A stretch of 27,771 nt of DNA from DATNBU01 sp964476185 (lineage in GTDB: Bacteria > Desulfobacterota > Binatia > UBA1149 > CAITLU01). The notes beneath the pieces were generated by a model that saw only the letters and a program-made list of their open reading frames with translations, was not told the origin of the DNA and made no database searches. Position 1 is the first letter of the stretch. Every line of letters begins with the position of its first letter. The stretch is from assembly GCA_964476185.1 (NCBI GenBank), contig CAYYZO010000056.1, positions 1 through 27,771 of the forward strand, written 5' to 3'. Below are positions 14,225-22,974 of this stretch, in pieces. Position numbers and translations under genes: made by a program.

Positions 14225-15987
14225 ATCGAGCCTTCCGCGTCTTGATGCTTTCGCTTCTCTCGTCGGTGGTCGCCGCGGCGTCGGCGAACGCCGCCCCCGT
14301 GGAGTCGGCGGACGAGGTCTGTTCGCCCGCCGCCAATCCCTGCATCGTCAGTTCAGGCGTCGAGGTCGACGCGGACTTCCCGCTCGACTTCGGCCTTCGC
14401 ACCGTGCGCGTCGTCGAACCGGGCCGTTTCGTCGGGACCCTCGACCTCTCCTGCGGCCGCTTCGAGAGCGTCGGCCTGCCGACCTGGACGTGGATGGAGA
14501 TCCCGGGCGACGAGCAGGGTCCGGTGACCGTCACCGCGAACCGGAGCTGCTCGCTGAACGCTGCGCTAGCGTGCCAGAGCGACGCCGTCTGCGCCGACGC
14601 CGGCGCGGGAACCTGCAGTGGAGGCGACGGCGGGATCGCGACGCAGGGGCGGCTGCGCGGCAACGCGCCGACCGTCACGCTCCGCGCGGCCGGCAACATC
14701 GATCTCGAAGGCGACCTGGACGTCTCGAGCGATCCGCCGGCGGAGTACGGCGGGACGGTGTACGTCGAGAGCGTGTTCGGCGACGTCGAGTCGGCCGGAT
14801 TCATCGACGCGAGCGGCGGGATCCTCGAGTCGTACTACGGCAACGGTCCCGCTTATGGCGGCAGCGTCACGATTCGCGCCGACAACGACGCCACGCTGCG
14901 CGGTCAGATCGCCGCGACGGGCGGCTACGCGAGCATCGAGATCACCAGCGGCCGCGACACGCTCGTCGCGGCCGGCATCCTGACGCAGGGCCGGCAGGGC
15001 GCCGATTCGACCGGCGGCATCATCGACCTGCACGCCGACCGCAACCTGCAGGTGATCGGCGAACAGGGACTGGTCGCACCCGTCCTCGACATCTCCGGCG
15101 GCTCCCGGGAAGTGCAGGGCTACTACGGCTACGGAGGCGGCGCGTACGCCGGAGCCGGCGGGTACGCGTTCCTGACGGCGGGCGGCGACGTCACCGTCGG
15201 CAACGGCGTCGAATTGATGGGCGACAGCGGGATGAGCATCGGCATCGTCGACGACCTGCCGATCTCCGGGGACTGGTACTTCGAGTCCGGCGAAGATCTC
15301 TCGTTCGACGCCACGCTCTCCAACCGCGCGTGGGGCCAGTACGGTTTCGCGAACCACGGCGTTTCGCTCTACGGCGACAGCTCCGTGCGCGTCGGGCGTC
15401 GCGGCACCGTCGCAACCGCGGGAGCGTACGCAGGGACGATCGGCGTCATCGGAGCCTCGGTGCGCGTCGAAGGGCGGCTCAACGCGCGCGCGCGCAAGAT
15501 CAAGACCTTCGGGTACGACGGTTACAAGCCCCCGCCGCACGGGACGGGAGGCAACGTCTGGTTCAGCGCTGGCGACGTCGCGCTCAAGGGCAAGGTCATG
15601 ACGGGCGGCCCGACGGCGCCCGGCGAACTGTCCGTGCAGGCGTGCCGGTTGCGCATGGAGTCGGGCGGCAAGCTCGACTCGGGATGGGGCAAGCAACTCG
15701 ACGGCGCGTACGGGGTTTCGATCACCGTGGCCGAGAGCATGACGATGGACCGCGGCTCCGGCATTCGCGCGAAGGAAGGCGCGACGAACCGGATAACCTA
15801 CCGCGATGCCGCCAAGCCTCCGACGCTGAACGGTGCGATCAAGCCGGCTGCGCTGCTGACCGTCGATCCGCTGCTGTCGGGATGCCCGGTCTGCGGAAAC
15901 TCGGAGATCGACCAGGGCGAGACCTGCGACGACGGCAACGCCGTGGGCGGGGACGGTTGCGATTCCTCGTGTCTCGTCGAGCCGTAG
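14221..15987 (+). CDS. Large exported beta-helix-type surface protein with C-terminal DUF4215 repeat
   Basis: The ATG at 14221 overlaps the upstream stop. The 588-residue product has a signal peptide (1-28, ending ANA), a Cys-rich patch near residues 105-133 (SCSLNAALACQSDAVCAD), then about 380 residues of short G/N/D-rich beta-strand repeats. Examples are TVTLRAAGNIDLEGDLDVSS and SVTIRADNDATLRGQIAATG, as in filamentous-haemagglutinin-like or beta-helical adhesins, with a Tyr/Gly stretch (GYYGYGGGAYAGAGGY). The last 32 residues are a single DUF4215 four-cysteine repeat (CGNSEIDQGETCDDGN...DGCDSSC) ending three residues before the stop. A cell-surface or extracellular structural role is likely. 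The partner is the smaller beta-helix protein encoded just upstream. Confidence 0.78.
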   Translation: MNRAFRVLMLSLLSSVVAAASANAAPVESADEVCSPAANPCIVSSGVEVDADFPLDFGLRTVRVVEPGRFVGTLDLSCGRFESVGLPTWTWMEIPGDEQGPVTVTANRSCSLNAALACQSDAVCADAGAGTCSGGDGGIATQGRLRGNAPTVTLRAAGNIDLEGDLDVSSDPPAEYGGTVYVESVFGDVESAGFIDASGGILESYYGNGPAYGGSVTIRADNDATLRGQIAATGGYASIEITSGRDTLVAAGILTQGRQGADSTGGIIDLHADRNLQVIGEQGLVAPVLDISGGSREVQGYYGYGGGAYAGAGGYAFLTAGGDVTVGNGVELMGDSGMSIGIVDDLPISGDWYFESGEDLSFDATLSNRAWGQYGFANHGVSLYGDSSVRVGRRGTVATAGAYAGTIGVIGASVRVEGRLNARARKIKTFGYDGYKPPPHGTGGNVWFSAGDVALKGKVMTGGPTAPGELSVQACRLRMESGGKLDSGWGKQLDGAYGVSITVAESMTMDRGSGIRAKEGATNRITYRDAAKPPTLNGAIKPAALLTVDPLLSGCPVCGNSEIDQGETCDDGNAVGGDGCDSSCLVEP

Positions 15988-16046
15988 CGGATGTCCGGTG
16001 TTCCACGGAACGTCCCGCGCGTTGAGTATCGTGCGGTTGCCCCGGT

Positions 16047-16066
16047 AGCCCCGGCCTCGCCGGGCT
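16047..16066. terminator. Hairpin between the surface-protein gene and the next phosphodiesterase gene
   Basis: AGCCCCGGC (16047-16055) can pair with GCCGGGCT (16059-16066) with one bulged C and a 3 nt loop. It lies 60 nt after the upstream stop and 32 nt before the next ATG. No T-tract; it could be a terminator or a leader hairpin. Confidence 0.3.
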
Positions 16067-16098
16067 GAACGGCCGCCGCGGCCAGGGAGGCCTGTCCC

Positions 16099-17292
16099 AT
16101 GTCGAGAACGGCAAGACTTCTCGTGACGGCGGCCTCCTTGCTGGCGTTGGTCGTCGTCGCGCGTTCGCCGGCCAGTCCTGCCCCGTACAAGCGCGTGATC
16201 CTCATCAGCTGGGACGGCGTCCGGCGCGACACGCTCTACGACCTTCTCGACGCCGATCCCGCCGAGCCGTGCTGGCGGGACGGAGACGTGTTCCCGGTGC
16301 CGACCGGCCGTCCGAACGGCCAAGGGGAGCCCGGATACACCTGCCTCCCGGCGCTGGCCGGCGCGAAGCCCGCGGACGCGCCCGCGGAGTCACCGGCGTA
16401 CGCGCCGTACCAGGTCCTCGGCAGCCACACGACGAACGAAGGCGAGACCTACACGAAGCCGCAGCACGCTTCGTTGCTGACCGGCTACGGAGTCGGCGTC
16501 CACGGACTCTGGGGCAACAAGACCACGGGTTGGGTGCCCGTGGGATCGACGATCTACGAACGGCTGATGGATGCGTTCGATCCCGTCGACCCCGCGACCG
16601 GGCGGCGCAACGGCTACGTGTTCCGCACGCAGCACACGGCGGACCGCAAGTTCGTCGGGACGTCGATCGTCTACTGGGCGAGGCGGTCGAAGGCGCTCCA
16701 GGTCTACACGTCCCACGGCAACGAGGGCCGCGGCAAGCCGGGACCGCTCAAGTACGTGGCGACCAGTTTCGCGAAGTGGCAGGCGGAAGCCGCGGCGCTG
16801 GGCCAGGAATCGCCGTCGTTCTTCATGTTCCTGCACTTCAAGAACCCGGACACGACGGGACACGTCGCCGGCGACGGCTCGAGGCAGTACCGCGAAGCCA
16901 CGATGCTCGCCGATGCCCGGCTCTACCTGCTGATGGAGATGCTGCGCTCCTACGGATGGCAGGACACCGCGATCCTCGTGACGACGGACCACGGGTTCGA
17001 CGGCGTCTGGCACAGTCGTCCGGCCGGCCGCATCGTGTTCAACACGTGGCTGGCCGCGTACAACGTCACGCTGTCCACCGACTCGATCCCCGTGCGGACC
17101 GAGGCCGATTACTGCGCTTCGCAGGAGAGCCCGGCCGACTGCCTCGCGAACGGACCGGAGGTGCCGATGCCGCCGGAGGACGCGGTGCCGAACATCGACG
17201 TGACGTACATCGCGCCGACGATCCTCGACATGTTCGGCGTCGAGTGGCGCACGGATCCGCTCGTCGCGAGCGAGTCGCTGTACCGGCCGTAG
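16099..17292 (+). CDS. Exported type I phosphodiesterase-family hydrolase
   Basis: The ATG at 16099 has GGGAGG (16085-16090) with an 8 nt spacer. The 397-residue protein has a signal peptide (about 1-27) and alkaline phosphatase superfamily motifs: LISWDGVRRD (metal ligand D39), YTKPQHASLLTG (T119 at the nucleophile position), FLHFKNPDTTGH (metal Asp/His), and VTTDHGFDG. This arrangement matches nucleotide pyrophosphatase/phosphodiesterase-like enzymes that hydrolyse phospho-esters outside the cytoplasm. A conserved late motif, FNTWLAAYNV, stands where relatives carry the final metal histidine; I do not see a clear HSG, so the metal site may be modified. C58, C82 and a C-terminal cysteine pair may form disulfides. 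Substrate unknown. Confidence 0.78.
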   Translation: MSRTARLLVTAASLLALVVVARSPASPAPYKRVILISWDGVRRDTLYDLLDADPAEPCWRDGDVFPVPTGRPNGQGEPGYTCLPALAGAKPADAPAESPAYAPYQVLGSHTTNEGETYTKPQHASLLTGYGVGVHGLWGNKTTGWVPVGSTIYERLMDAFDPVDPATGRRNGYVFRTQHTADRKFVGTSIVYWARRSKALQVYTSHGNEGRGKPGPLKYVATSFAKWQAEAAALGQESPSFFMFLHFKNPDTTGHVAGDGSRQYREATMLADARLYLLMEMLRSYGWQDTAILVTTDHGFDGVWHSRPAGRIVFNTWLAAYNVTLSTDSIPVRTEADYCASQESPADCLANGPEVPMPPEDAVPNIDVTYIAPTILDMFGVEWRTDPLVASESLYRP

Positions 17293-17301
17293 CGACGTCC
17301 G

Positions 17302-17319
17302 GTCGGCCGACGCGCCGAC
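17302..17319. terminator. Small hairpin between convergent genes
   Basis: GTCGGC (17302-17307) pairs with GCCGAC (17314-17319), 6 nt loop, 10 nt after the stop of the phosphodiesterase gene and 44 nt from the convergent stop. Weak without a T-tract. Confidence 0.25.
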
Positions 17320-17362
17320 GTTCCGGCCGTGGCCTCGATCCGGGCCCCCGGGGCTCGCCCCG

Positions 17363-18934
17363 CTACGGCTCGACGTACGGCCCCGGCTCCCAGAAGCCGT
17401 CGCCGTCGATGTCCTGCCCGGGCCACGGCGCGAGCGCGGTCGAGAACGGCGCTGCGCCGAGACCGGCGCCGTTGAAGAGATTGGCCCAGCGCGCGTTGCG
17501 GCCGATCGCGTAGTGGACCTCGGCGGGCGTCTCGACGCTCGCGTGCGAGACGACGACCTCGTTCCCGTTCTCGATGCGCGCGTCGGCGAACACGAAGCTG
17601 CCCGCGGCGTCGCAGCAGATGGCGAAGCCCTGCAGCGTGGTCGTCGGCGGATCGGTCGCGGGACCAGGCTGCAGTCCGTCGGCGGTGCCGGTGCGGAAGC
17701 GCAGCCTCACCTCGCCCGCGCCGCCGGCGACGGGCTCGAGGTCGGCGGACTCGAAGATCGGCCCCGAGTACGCGAACGGCGCGACCTCTCCTGCGGCCAC
17801 GTACGTGGTGCCGAGCGCGGCGTCCCCGAGGCGCATGCCGTAGAGGTCGAACTCCCTGGGGTGCACGCCGGGCGCGAGATCGATCGACGTCATCAGCGAC
17901 GCCGGCGGGAACGCGAGCATGCGGAAGAACATCGCGCGCTGTTTCGCCTGCCAGTGGTCGAGATCGCCGGTGCGCGGCAACGCCTTGACGCGCAGGTCGT
18001 TCCAGCGCAGCCCGGTGCCGCTCGGAAGCTGGTGAAACACGAACGGAAGCCGCGGCTGCCCGAGGTTCGCTCGCCACGCGCGCATCATCGCCGGAAACAG
18101 CCTCGCGTATGCGTCGGTGTCGCGCTTGTCGATGCCCTTCTCTCCCTGCCACCACACCACGCCGCGGAGCGCGAGCCCCTCGGCCGGCTCTCCCGTCGCG
18201 ACCGGGCGCTCGAGCGGCCGGATGTGCAGTTCGTAGTAGAAGCAGCGCCGCATCAGGTCGCTGTCGCAGCCGGGGAACCGCGCCTGCACCTCGGGGTCGT
18301 CGTCGGCGGCCACTTCGGGCGGCAACCAGTGCGCGAGTGCGGTGTCGGGCTGCGCGCGGTTGACGAGTCCGATCGGGATCCCGAGCGCAGCCGACAGTTC
18401 GGCGCCGAAGTAGAACGCGGCGCCGGAGGGCTTCTGCCCCCACGACGTCGTCGTGATCGCGCGCACGTCGGGGAAGAGTTCCGCGTGTCCTTCGCGCGGA
18501 CCGCGAAGCACCATGTTCGACTGGCCGCTGAGCAGCCAGACGTCGCCGACCAGGACGTCGGTGAGGACCACCGACGGCGAAGGCCCGGCGTTCTCGTAGA
18601 AGCGCAGCTCGTACGGGCCGCCGACCGGGAGGTCGGCGAACCGGACCACCCACCGCCCGGCGGCGTCCGCGACGGCATCGCGCGACTGCAGCACCTCGCT
18701 GCCGGGCGACGCCGCCGGATCGACGACCTCCGCGTGCACGGAAGCGCCCGCGGCCGCCGTTCCCCAGACCGGCGTTCGCGGGCCGCGCTGCAGCACCATC
18801 CCGTCGCCGAACAGCCGGGGGTGGTTGCCGGTTTCGGCCTCGAACTCGATGGCGGCCCGAGCGCCCGGCGGCGAGCCGACGGAAAGAACGGCAACAGTGG
18901 CCAGCGCGAAGGAAGCGAGCCCGGAACGCAGCAT
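17363..18934 (-). CDS. Exported sialate O-acetylesterase-like esterase (paralog 1)
   Basis: This 523-residue protein has a signal peptide (1-27, ending ARA) and the SGNH-like fold of sialate O-acetylesterases, which remove O-acetyl groups from sugars. DVWLLSGQSNM carries the catalytic Ser, GVVWWQGEKG is the conserved central block, and DLAPGVHPRE carries the catalytic His (D-x-x-H region). It ends with a motif WANLFNGAGL shared with the paralog at 19053, then an EF-hand-like loop DIDGDGFWE near the C-terminus, which could bind calcium. A TATAGT -10 element (18941-18946) ends 6 nt before the ATG with no Shine-Dalgarno, suggesting a leaderless message. The partner gene diverges from it with 118 bp between starts. 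The true substrate may be any O-acetylated polysaccharide. Confidence 0.85.
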   Translation of the reverse strand: MLRSGLASFALATVAVLSVGSPPGARAAIEFEAETGNHPRLFGDGMVLQRGPRTPVWGTAAAGASVHAEVVDPAASPGSEVLQSRDAVADAAGRWVVRFADLPVGGPYELRFYENAGPSPSVVLTDVLVGDVWLLSGQSNMVLRGPREGHAELFPDVRAITTTSWGQKPSGAAFYFGAELSAALGIPIGLVNRAQPDTALAHWLPPEVAADDDPEVQARFPGCDSDLMRRCFYYELHIRPLERPVATGEPAEGLALRGVVWWQGEKGIDKRDTDAYARLFPAMMRAWRANLGQPRLPFVFHQLPSGTGLRWNDLRVKALPRTGDLDHWQAKQRAMFFRMLAFPPASLMTSIDLAPGVHPREFDLYGMRLGDAALGTTYVAAGEVAPFAYSGPIFESADLEPVAGGAGEVRLRFRTGTADGLQPGPATDPPTTTLQGFAICCDAAGSFVFADARIENGNEVVVSHASVETPAEVHYAIGRNARWANLFNGAGLGAAPFSTALAPWPGQDIDGDGFWEPGPYVEP

Positions 18935-18940
18935 GGGCGG

Positions 18941-18946
18941 ACTATA
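18941..18946 (-). promoter_or_regulatory. -10 element (TATAGT) of the paralog 1 esterase gene
   Basis: TATAGT on the minus strand matches the -10 consensus at five of six positions, 6 nt before the ATG at 18934. No good -35 is seen 16-18 bp upstream. The predicted transcript would start at the start codon. Confidence 0.45.
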
Positions 18947-19052
18947 CGCAGCACGCGTGCCGCGATGGAAGGAAGAGAAGGTCCGGACCAGGCCTGCGGG
19001 AATCCCCGGGGCCGCAATCTCCCTCTGGTCTTGGCTCGCCCCGTAGCCCACG

Positions 19053-20465
19053 ATGCCGCCCGTGATTCCGGCCACGACCCGCCGCTCCCGCCTCTTCGCT
19101 ACAGTGCTCGGCGCTGCGCTCGCGTTTTCGTTGCCCGCCTCCGGCGCGCTCGCGGACATCAACCTCGTCCCCGAGGTGCCCGACGGCGTACAGCCCGCCG
19201 CGTTGTGGAGCGACGGCATGGTGTTGCAGCGCGAGATGACCGTCCCGGTCTTCGGGCGCGCCGATCCGGGCGAAGGGGTCACCGTCACGTTCCGCGGCCA
19301 GGAGAAAACGACGACCACCGGCGTCGACGGTCGCTGGCGCGTGGATCTCGACCCGATGACGGCGGGCGGCCCCGACGACCTGACCGTCGCCGGCAACAAC
19401 ACGATCGTGATCCACGGCGTGCTGGTCGGCGAGGTGTGGGTCTGCGCCGGCCAATCCAACATGACGCGCAAGCGCATCCGGCGAACGACGCTCGCGCTCG
19501 AACCGAACATCCGGACGCTCGTTCGCAAGGACTGGAACGACCAGCCAGGCCTCACGCCGTACACGTTCGCGCAGAACCTGCGCGCCGCGCTCGGCGTGCC
19601 GATCGGCATCCTCAACCTCGCTTCCGGCGGCACCAACGCGGTGCTGTGGCTCGGCCAGAGCGCGCTCTCGGACCCGAACCCGGACGTGCAGCAGTACCTG
19701 ATCGGCGACTGGGGCTACGTCTACGCGAAGTTCGTGAAGCCGCTGCAGCCGTTCCGGGTGCGCGGCGTCGTCTGGTGGCAGGGAGAAGCCGACTCGCGCC
19801 GCCCGGAAGTGCACCGCGCGCTCTACCCTGCGGTCGTCCGTTCGTGGCGAAGCGAATGGGGGATCGGCGACTTCCCGTGGATCTCGATGCAGGTCCCGAC
19901 GGGCCGGGGACTGCGCCCCGACCTCGAGAACGCCGAACCGCTGCCGGCGAATGCCTCCGCTCCCGACCCCAACGCGTTCATCCGTCACACCTACGTGCGC
20001 GTGCTCGAGGAGTTCCCGTACACGAGCTTCGCCGCGTCGCTGGACCTCGAGGGCGGGATCCACCCGCGCGACACGGCCTCGTATGCGAAGCGGCTCTCCG
20101 ACCAGGCGCTTGCGCTCGTCTACGGCCAGGACATCCCTTATTCGGGTCCGCTGTATTCCTCGATGGACGTCGAGGGATCGGCGCTGCGCATCCACTACCG
20201 CGCCGGCACCGCCGATGGGCTCGCGACGCGCGACGGCGGCCCGGCCCAGGGGTTCGCGATCACCGGGGACAACGAGACGTGGCACTGGGCGGACGCCGCG
20301 ATCGACGGCAGCGACGTCGTGCTGACGAGCCCGGCCGTGCCCTCCCCCGTCGGCGCACGATACGCCTGGGCGAACCGTCCGACCTGGGCGAACCTCGTGA
20401 ACGGAGCGGGGCTGGCGGCCGCCGCTTTCGCGACCGACGTCACGCCCGGCGAATTCGGCCCCTGA
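19053..20465 (+). CDS. Exported sialate O-acetylesterase-like esterase (paralog 2)
   Basis: This 470-residue protein has a signal peptide (about 1-34, ending GALA) and the same architecture as the divergent neighbour. An N-terminal beta domain carries LWSDGMVLQREMTVPVFGRA, followed by GEVWVCAGQSNM with the catalytic Ser, GVVWWQGEADSRR, and DLEGGIHPRD with the catalytic His. The C-terminal motif WANLVNGAGL is shared. It is about 50 residues shorter than paralog 1 and lacks its EF-hand-like tail. Sequence divergence between the two is large, so the duplication is old or they arose separately. It is expected to act outside the cytoplasm on O-acetylated glycans. The start has no obvious Shine-Dalgarno. 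Confidence 0.85.
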   Translation: MPPVIPATTRRSRLFATVLGAALAFSLPASGALADINLVPEVPDGVQPAALWSDGMVLQREMTVPVFGRADPGEGVTVTFRGQEKTTTTGVDGRWRVDLDPMTAGGPDDLTVAGNNTIVIHGVLVGEVWVCAGQSNMTRKRIRRTTLALEPNIRTLVRKDWNDQPGLTPYTFAQNLRAALGVPIGILNLASGGTNAVLWLGQSALSDPNPDVQQYLIGDWGYVYAKFVKPLQPFRVRGVVWWQGEADSRRPEVHRALYPAVVRSWRSEWGIGDFPWISMQVPTGRGLRPDLENAEPLPANASAPDPNAFIRHTYVRVLEEFPYTSFAASLDLEGGIHPRDTASYAKRLSDQALALVYGQDIPYSGPLYSSMDVEGSALRIHYRAGTADGLATRDGGPAQGFAITGDNETWHWADAAIDGSDVVLTSPAVPSPVGARYAWANRPTWANLVNGAGLAAAAFATDVTPGEFGP

Positions 20466-20605
20466 CCCCGTCCGCCTGCCACGGTCCTCACTCCGGGAGC
20501 TGCCCGGTCGCGCATCGGCGAGTCGACGCTTCGCGGTGGAGTCCGTCGCCAGCCGGGACGCAGCGACCAACTGGCCTCGCGCGGGCACTGTGTTAGGGAA
20601 GCGCG

Positions 20606-22693
20606 ATGGACCGCGGCGTGAAGAAGCGCGTTGCCGGGCTTCGCCGGCAGATCGCCGAGCACAACGACGCATATTACCAGCGCGACGCGCCGACGATCAC
20701 CGACGCCGAGTACGACGAGCTGATGCGCGAGCTCGAGGCGCTCGAGCAGGCCCACCCCGAGCTCGTCGATCCGACGTCGCCGACGCAGCGCCCCGGCGCC
20801 CGTCCGGCGGCCGGCTTCCGGCCCGCCGGGCACCTTCGGCCGATGCTTTCGCTGGCGAACGTCTTCGACCGCGCCGGCCTCGAGGAGTTCGCGGCGCGCG
20901 TCGCGAAGGCGCTCCCGAACCAGGACGTGAGCTTCGCGGTCGAGCCGAAGCTCGACGGGCTCGCGCTCAGCCTCCTCTACGAGGACGGGCGGCTCGTGCG
21001 CGCCGCCACGCGCGGCGACGGCACGACCGGCGAGGACGTGACGCCCAACGCGCTGACGGTCCGCAACATCCCGCACGAGCTCGCGCGCGCGCGCGGCCGC
21101 AAGCTCCCCTCGCGCATCGAGGTCCGCGGCGAGATCGTGATCCGCAAGCAGGACTTCGCGCTGCTCAACAGCGAACGCGAGGAGCAGGGAGAGAACGTCT
21201 TCGCGAACCCTCGCAACGCCGCGGCCGGCTCGCTTCGCCAGCTCGACGCCTCGATCACCGCGTCGCGCCCTCTGCTGTTCTTCGCGCACAGCCACGGCGC
21301 GATCGAGCCGAGCGGGTACGAGTCGCATTCGAGGTTCCTCGAGACGGCGACGGACTGGGGCTTCGACGTGTCCCCGATGTCGGAGACGCTCGCGACGATC
21401 GACGCCGTCGAGACGTACCACGCCGGGCTCGAGGAGAGCCGCGACCGGCTCGAAGTCGACATCGACGGCGTCGTCGTCAAGGTCGACTCGTCGGCGCAAC
21501 AGGAGCTGCTCGGCTTCGTGGCGCGTTCGCCGCGCTGGGCGGTCGCGTTCAAGTTCAAGCCGCGCCAGGCGGTGACGCGCTTGAACGACATCTTCGCGTC
21601 GGTCGGCCGGCTCGGCAGCCTGACGCCGGTGGCGGACCTCGAGCCCGTGGCGCTCGCCGGCGTCGTGGTGTCGCGCGCGTCGCTGCACAACATGGACGAG
21701 ATCGAGCGCAAGGACATCCGCATCGGCGACATCGTCACGATCGAGCGCGCGGGCGACGTGATTCCCTACGTCGTCGGACCGCACCCGGACAAGCGCACGG
21801 GCGCGGAACGCCGGTTCGAGATGCCGGCCGACTGCCCGGCCTGCGGCTCTCCGGTCGTGCGCATCGAAGGCGAGGCGGCGTACCGATGCACGGACCGCCA
21901 GTGCCCCGCGCAGTTCAAGGAGTCTCTCCGGCACTTCGCCCACAAGGGCGCGATGGACATCGACGGCCTCGGCGACAAGATCGTCGCGCAGCTCGTCGAT
22001 CAGGGGCTCGTGCGCAGCTTCTCCGACCTGTACCGGCTCGACGTGCCGACGCTGGCCGCGCTCGAGCGCACGCCGGAGCGCGAAGCCGGGGACGACGAAG
22101 ACGGCAAGGGCGCGCGCAAGGCGATCCAGGTCGGCGCGAAGACCGCGGAGAAGATCGTCGCCGCGATCGCGGCCAGCCGCGATCGTCCGCTGCACCGCGT
22201 GCTCTTCGCGCTCGGCATCCGCCACGTCGGCGAGACCGCGGCGCGCGTGCTCGCGCAGCGGTTCGGGTCGCTCGCGAGGCTCGCCGAGGCCGGGCAGGAA
22301 ACGCTCGAGGACATCGGCGGCATCGGCGAGACGATGGCTTCCTCGATCGTGCTGTTCTTCTCCGACGAAGCGAACCGCCGCATGATCGACGAGCTCGCCG
22401 AGGTCGGCGTGCGACCGACCGCGGCGGCGGCCGCCACCAGCGGTCCGCTGGCCGGGAAGTCCGTGGTGCTCACCGGGACGATCTCGATCCCGCGAAGCCG
22501 TGCGAAGGACCTGCTGCAGGCCGCCGGCGCGAACGTCGCGTCGTCGGTCAGCGCCAAGGTCGACTACCTGATCGCCGGCGCCGAGCCGGGCAGCAAGCTC
22601 GCGAAGGCCGAGAAGCTCGGCGTGAAGATCATCGACGAGGCCGAGCTGCTGCGGATGCTCGGCCGCTCTCCCGCCGCTGGATCCGACGAATGA
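20606..22693 (+). CDS. ligA: NAD-dependent DNA ligase
   Basis: The full-length 695-residue enzyme seals nicks in duplex DNA during replication and repair, using NAD+. Domain Ia is at about 1-65 (HNDAYYQRDAPTITDAEYD binds NMN). The adenylation domain has the catalytic lysine K115 in EPKLDGLA and RGDGTTGEDVT. The OB fold contains VGRLGSLTPVADLEPV. The zinc finger has CPACGSPV and CTDRQCPAQ. Tandem helix-hairpin-helix motifs follow (GIRHVGETAARVL, DIGGIGETMA), then a C-terminal BRCT domain (GKSVVLTGTISIPRSRAKDLL). An acidic insert (REAGDDEDGKGA) lies in the HhH region. AGGGAA (20595-20600) lies 5 nt before the ATG. The stop overlaps the next gene by ATGA. This is a housekeeping gene and marks the region as chromosomal. 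Confidence 0.97.
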   Translation: MDRGVKKRVAGLRRQIAEHNDAYYQRDAPTITDAEYDELMRELEALEQAHPELVDPTSPTQRPGARPAAGFRPAGHLRPMLSLANVFDRAGLEEFAARVAKALPNQDVSFAVEPKLDGLALSLLYEDGRLVRAATRGDGTTGEDVTPNALTVRNIPHELARARGRKLPSRIEVRGEIVIRKQDFALLNSEREEQGENVFANPRNAAAGSLRQLDASITASRPLLFFAHSHGAIEPSGYESHSRFLETATDWGFDVSPMSETLATIDAVETYHAGLEESRDRLEVDIDGVVVKVDSSAQQELLGFVARSPRWAVAFKFKPRQAVTRLNDIFASVGRLGSLTPVADLEPVALAGVVVSRASLHNMDEIERKDIRIGDIVTIERAGDVIPYVVGPHPDKRTGAERRFEMPADCPACGSPVVRIEGEAAYRCTDRQCPAQFKESLRHFAHKGAMDIDGLGDKIVAQLVDQGLVRSFSDLYRLDVPTLAALERTPEREAGDDEDGKGARKAIQVGAKTAEKIVAAIAASRDRPLHRVLFALGIRHVGETAARVLAQRFGSLARLAEAGQETLEDIGGIGETMASSIVLFFSDEANRRMIDELAEVGVRPTAAAAATSGPLAGKSVVLTGTISIPRSRAKDLLQAAGANVASSVSAKVDYLIAGAEPGSKLAKAEKLGVKIIDEAELLRMLGRSPAAGSDE

Positions 22694-22974
22694 CCACGAC
22701 GCTCCCGCTGCGGCTCCGGCTCACGATCCGCGGGCGCGTGCAGGGCGTGTGGTTCCGCGAAGCCACGCGCCAGGAAGCCGAACGGCTCGGCGTGCGCGGC
22801 TGGGTCCGCAACTGCGCCGACGGCAGCGTCGAAGCCGCGCTCGAGGGCGAGCCTTCCGCGGTGCGCGAGCTCGAGCGCTGGTGCCACGACGGGCCGCCGG
22901 CCGCGCGCGTCACCGAAGTGCTCGCGGCCGAGGAGCCGCCCGCGGGAGAGAAGACGTTTTTCGTGAAGCGCTGA
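22690..22974 (+). CDS. acyP: Acylphosphatase
   Basis: The 94-residue protein hydrolyses acyl-phosphate bonds (acetyl phosphate, carbamoyl phosphate and similar). The family signature GRVQGVWFREATRQEA contains the phosphate-binding arginine, and WVRNCADGSVEAALEG contains the catalytic asparagine. Length matches the family (about 90-100). The ATG at 22690 overlaps the ligA stop (ATGA), so translation is coupled. There is no signal peptide, so it is cytoplasmic. Its link to DNA ligase is probably only operonic. Confidence 0.93.
   Translation: MTTTLPLRLRLTIRGRVQGVWFREATRQEAERLGVRGWVRNCADGSVEAALEGEPSAVRELERWCHDGPPAARVTEVLAAEEPPAGEKTFFVKR

Noticed and set aside
17513..20596. A plus-strand open frame of over 1000 codons across the esterase region
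   Set aside because: It runs antisense through esterase paralog 1 and out of frame through paralog 2, with arginine-rich low-complexity translation. The two esterase genes explain the region.
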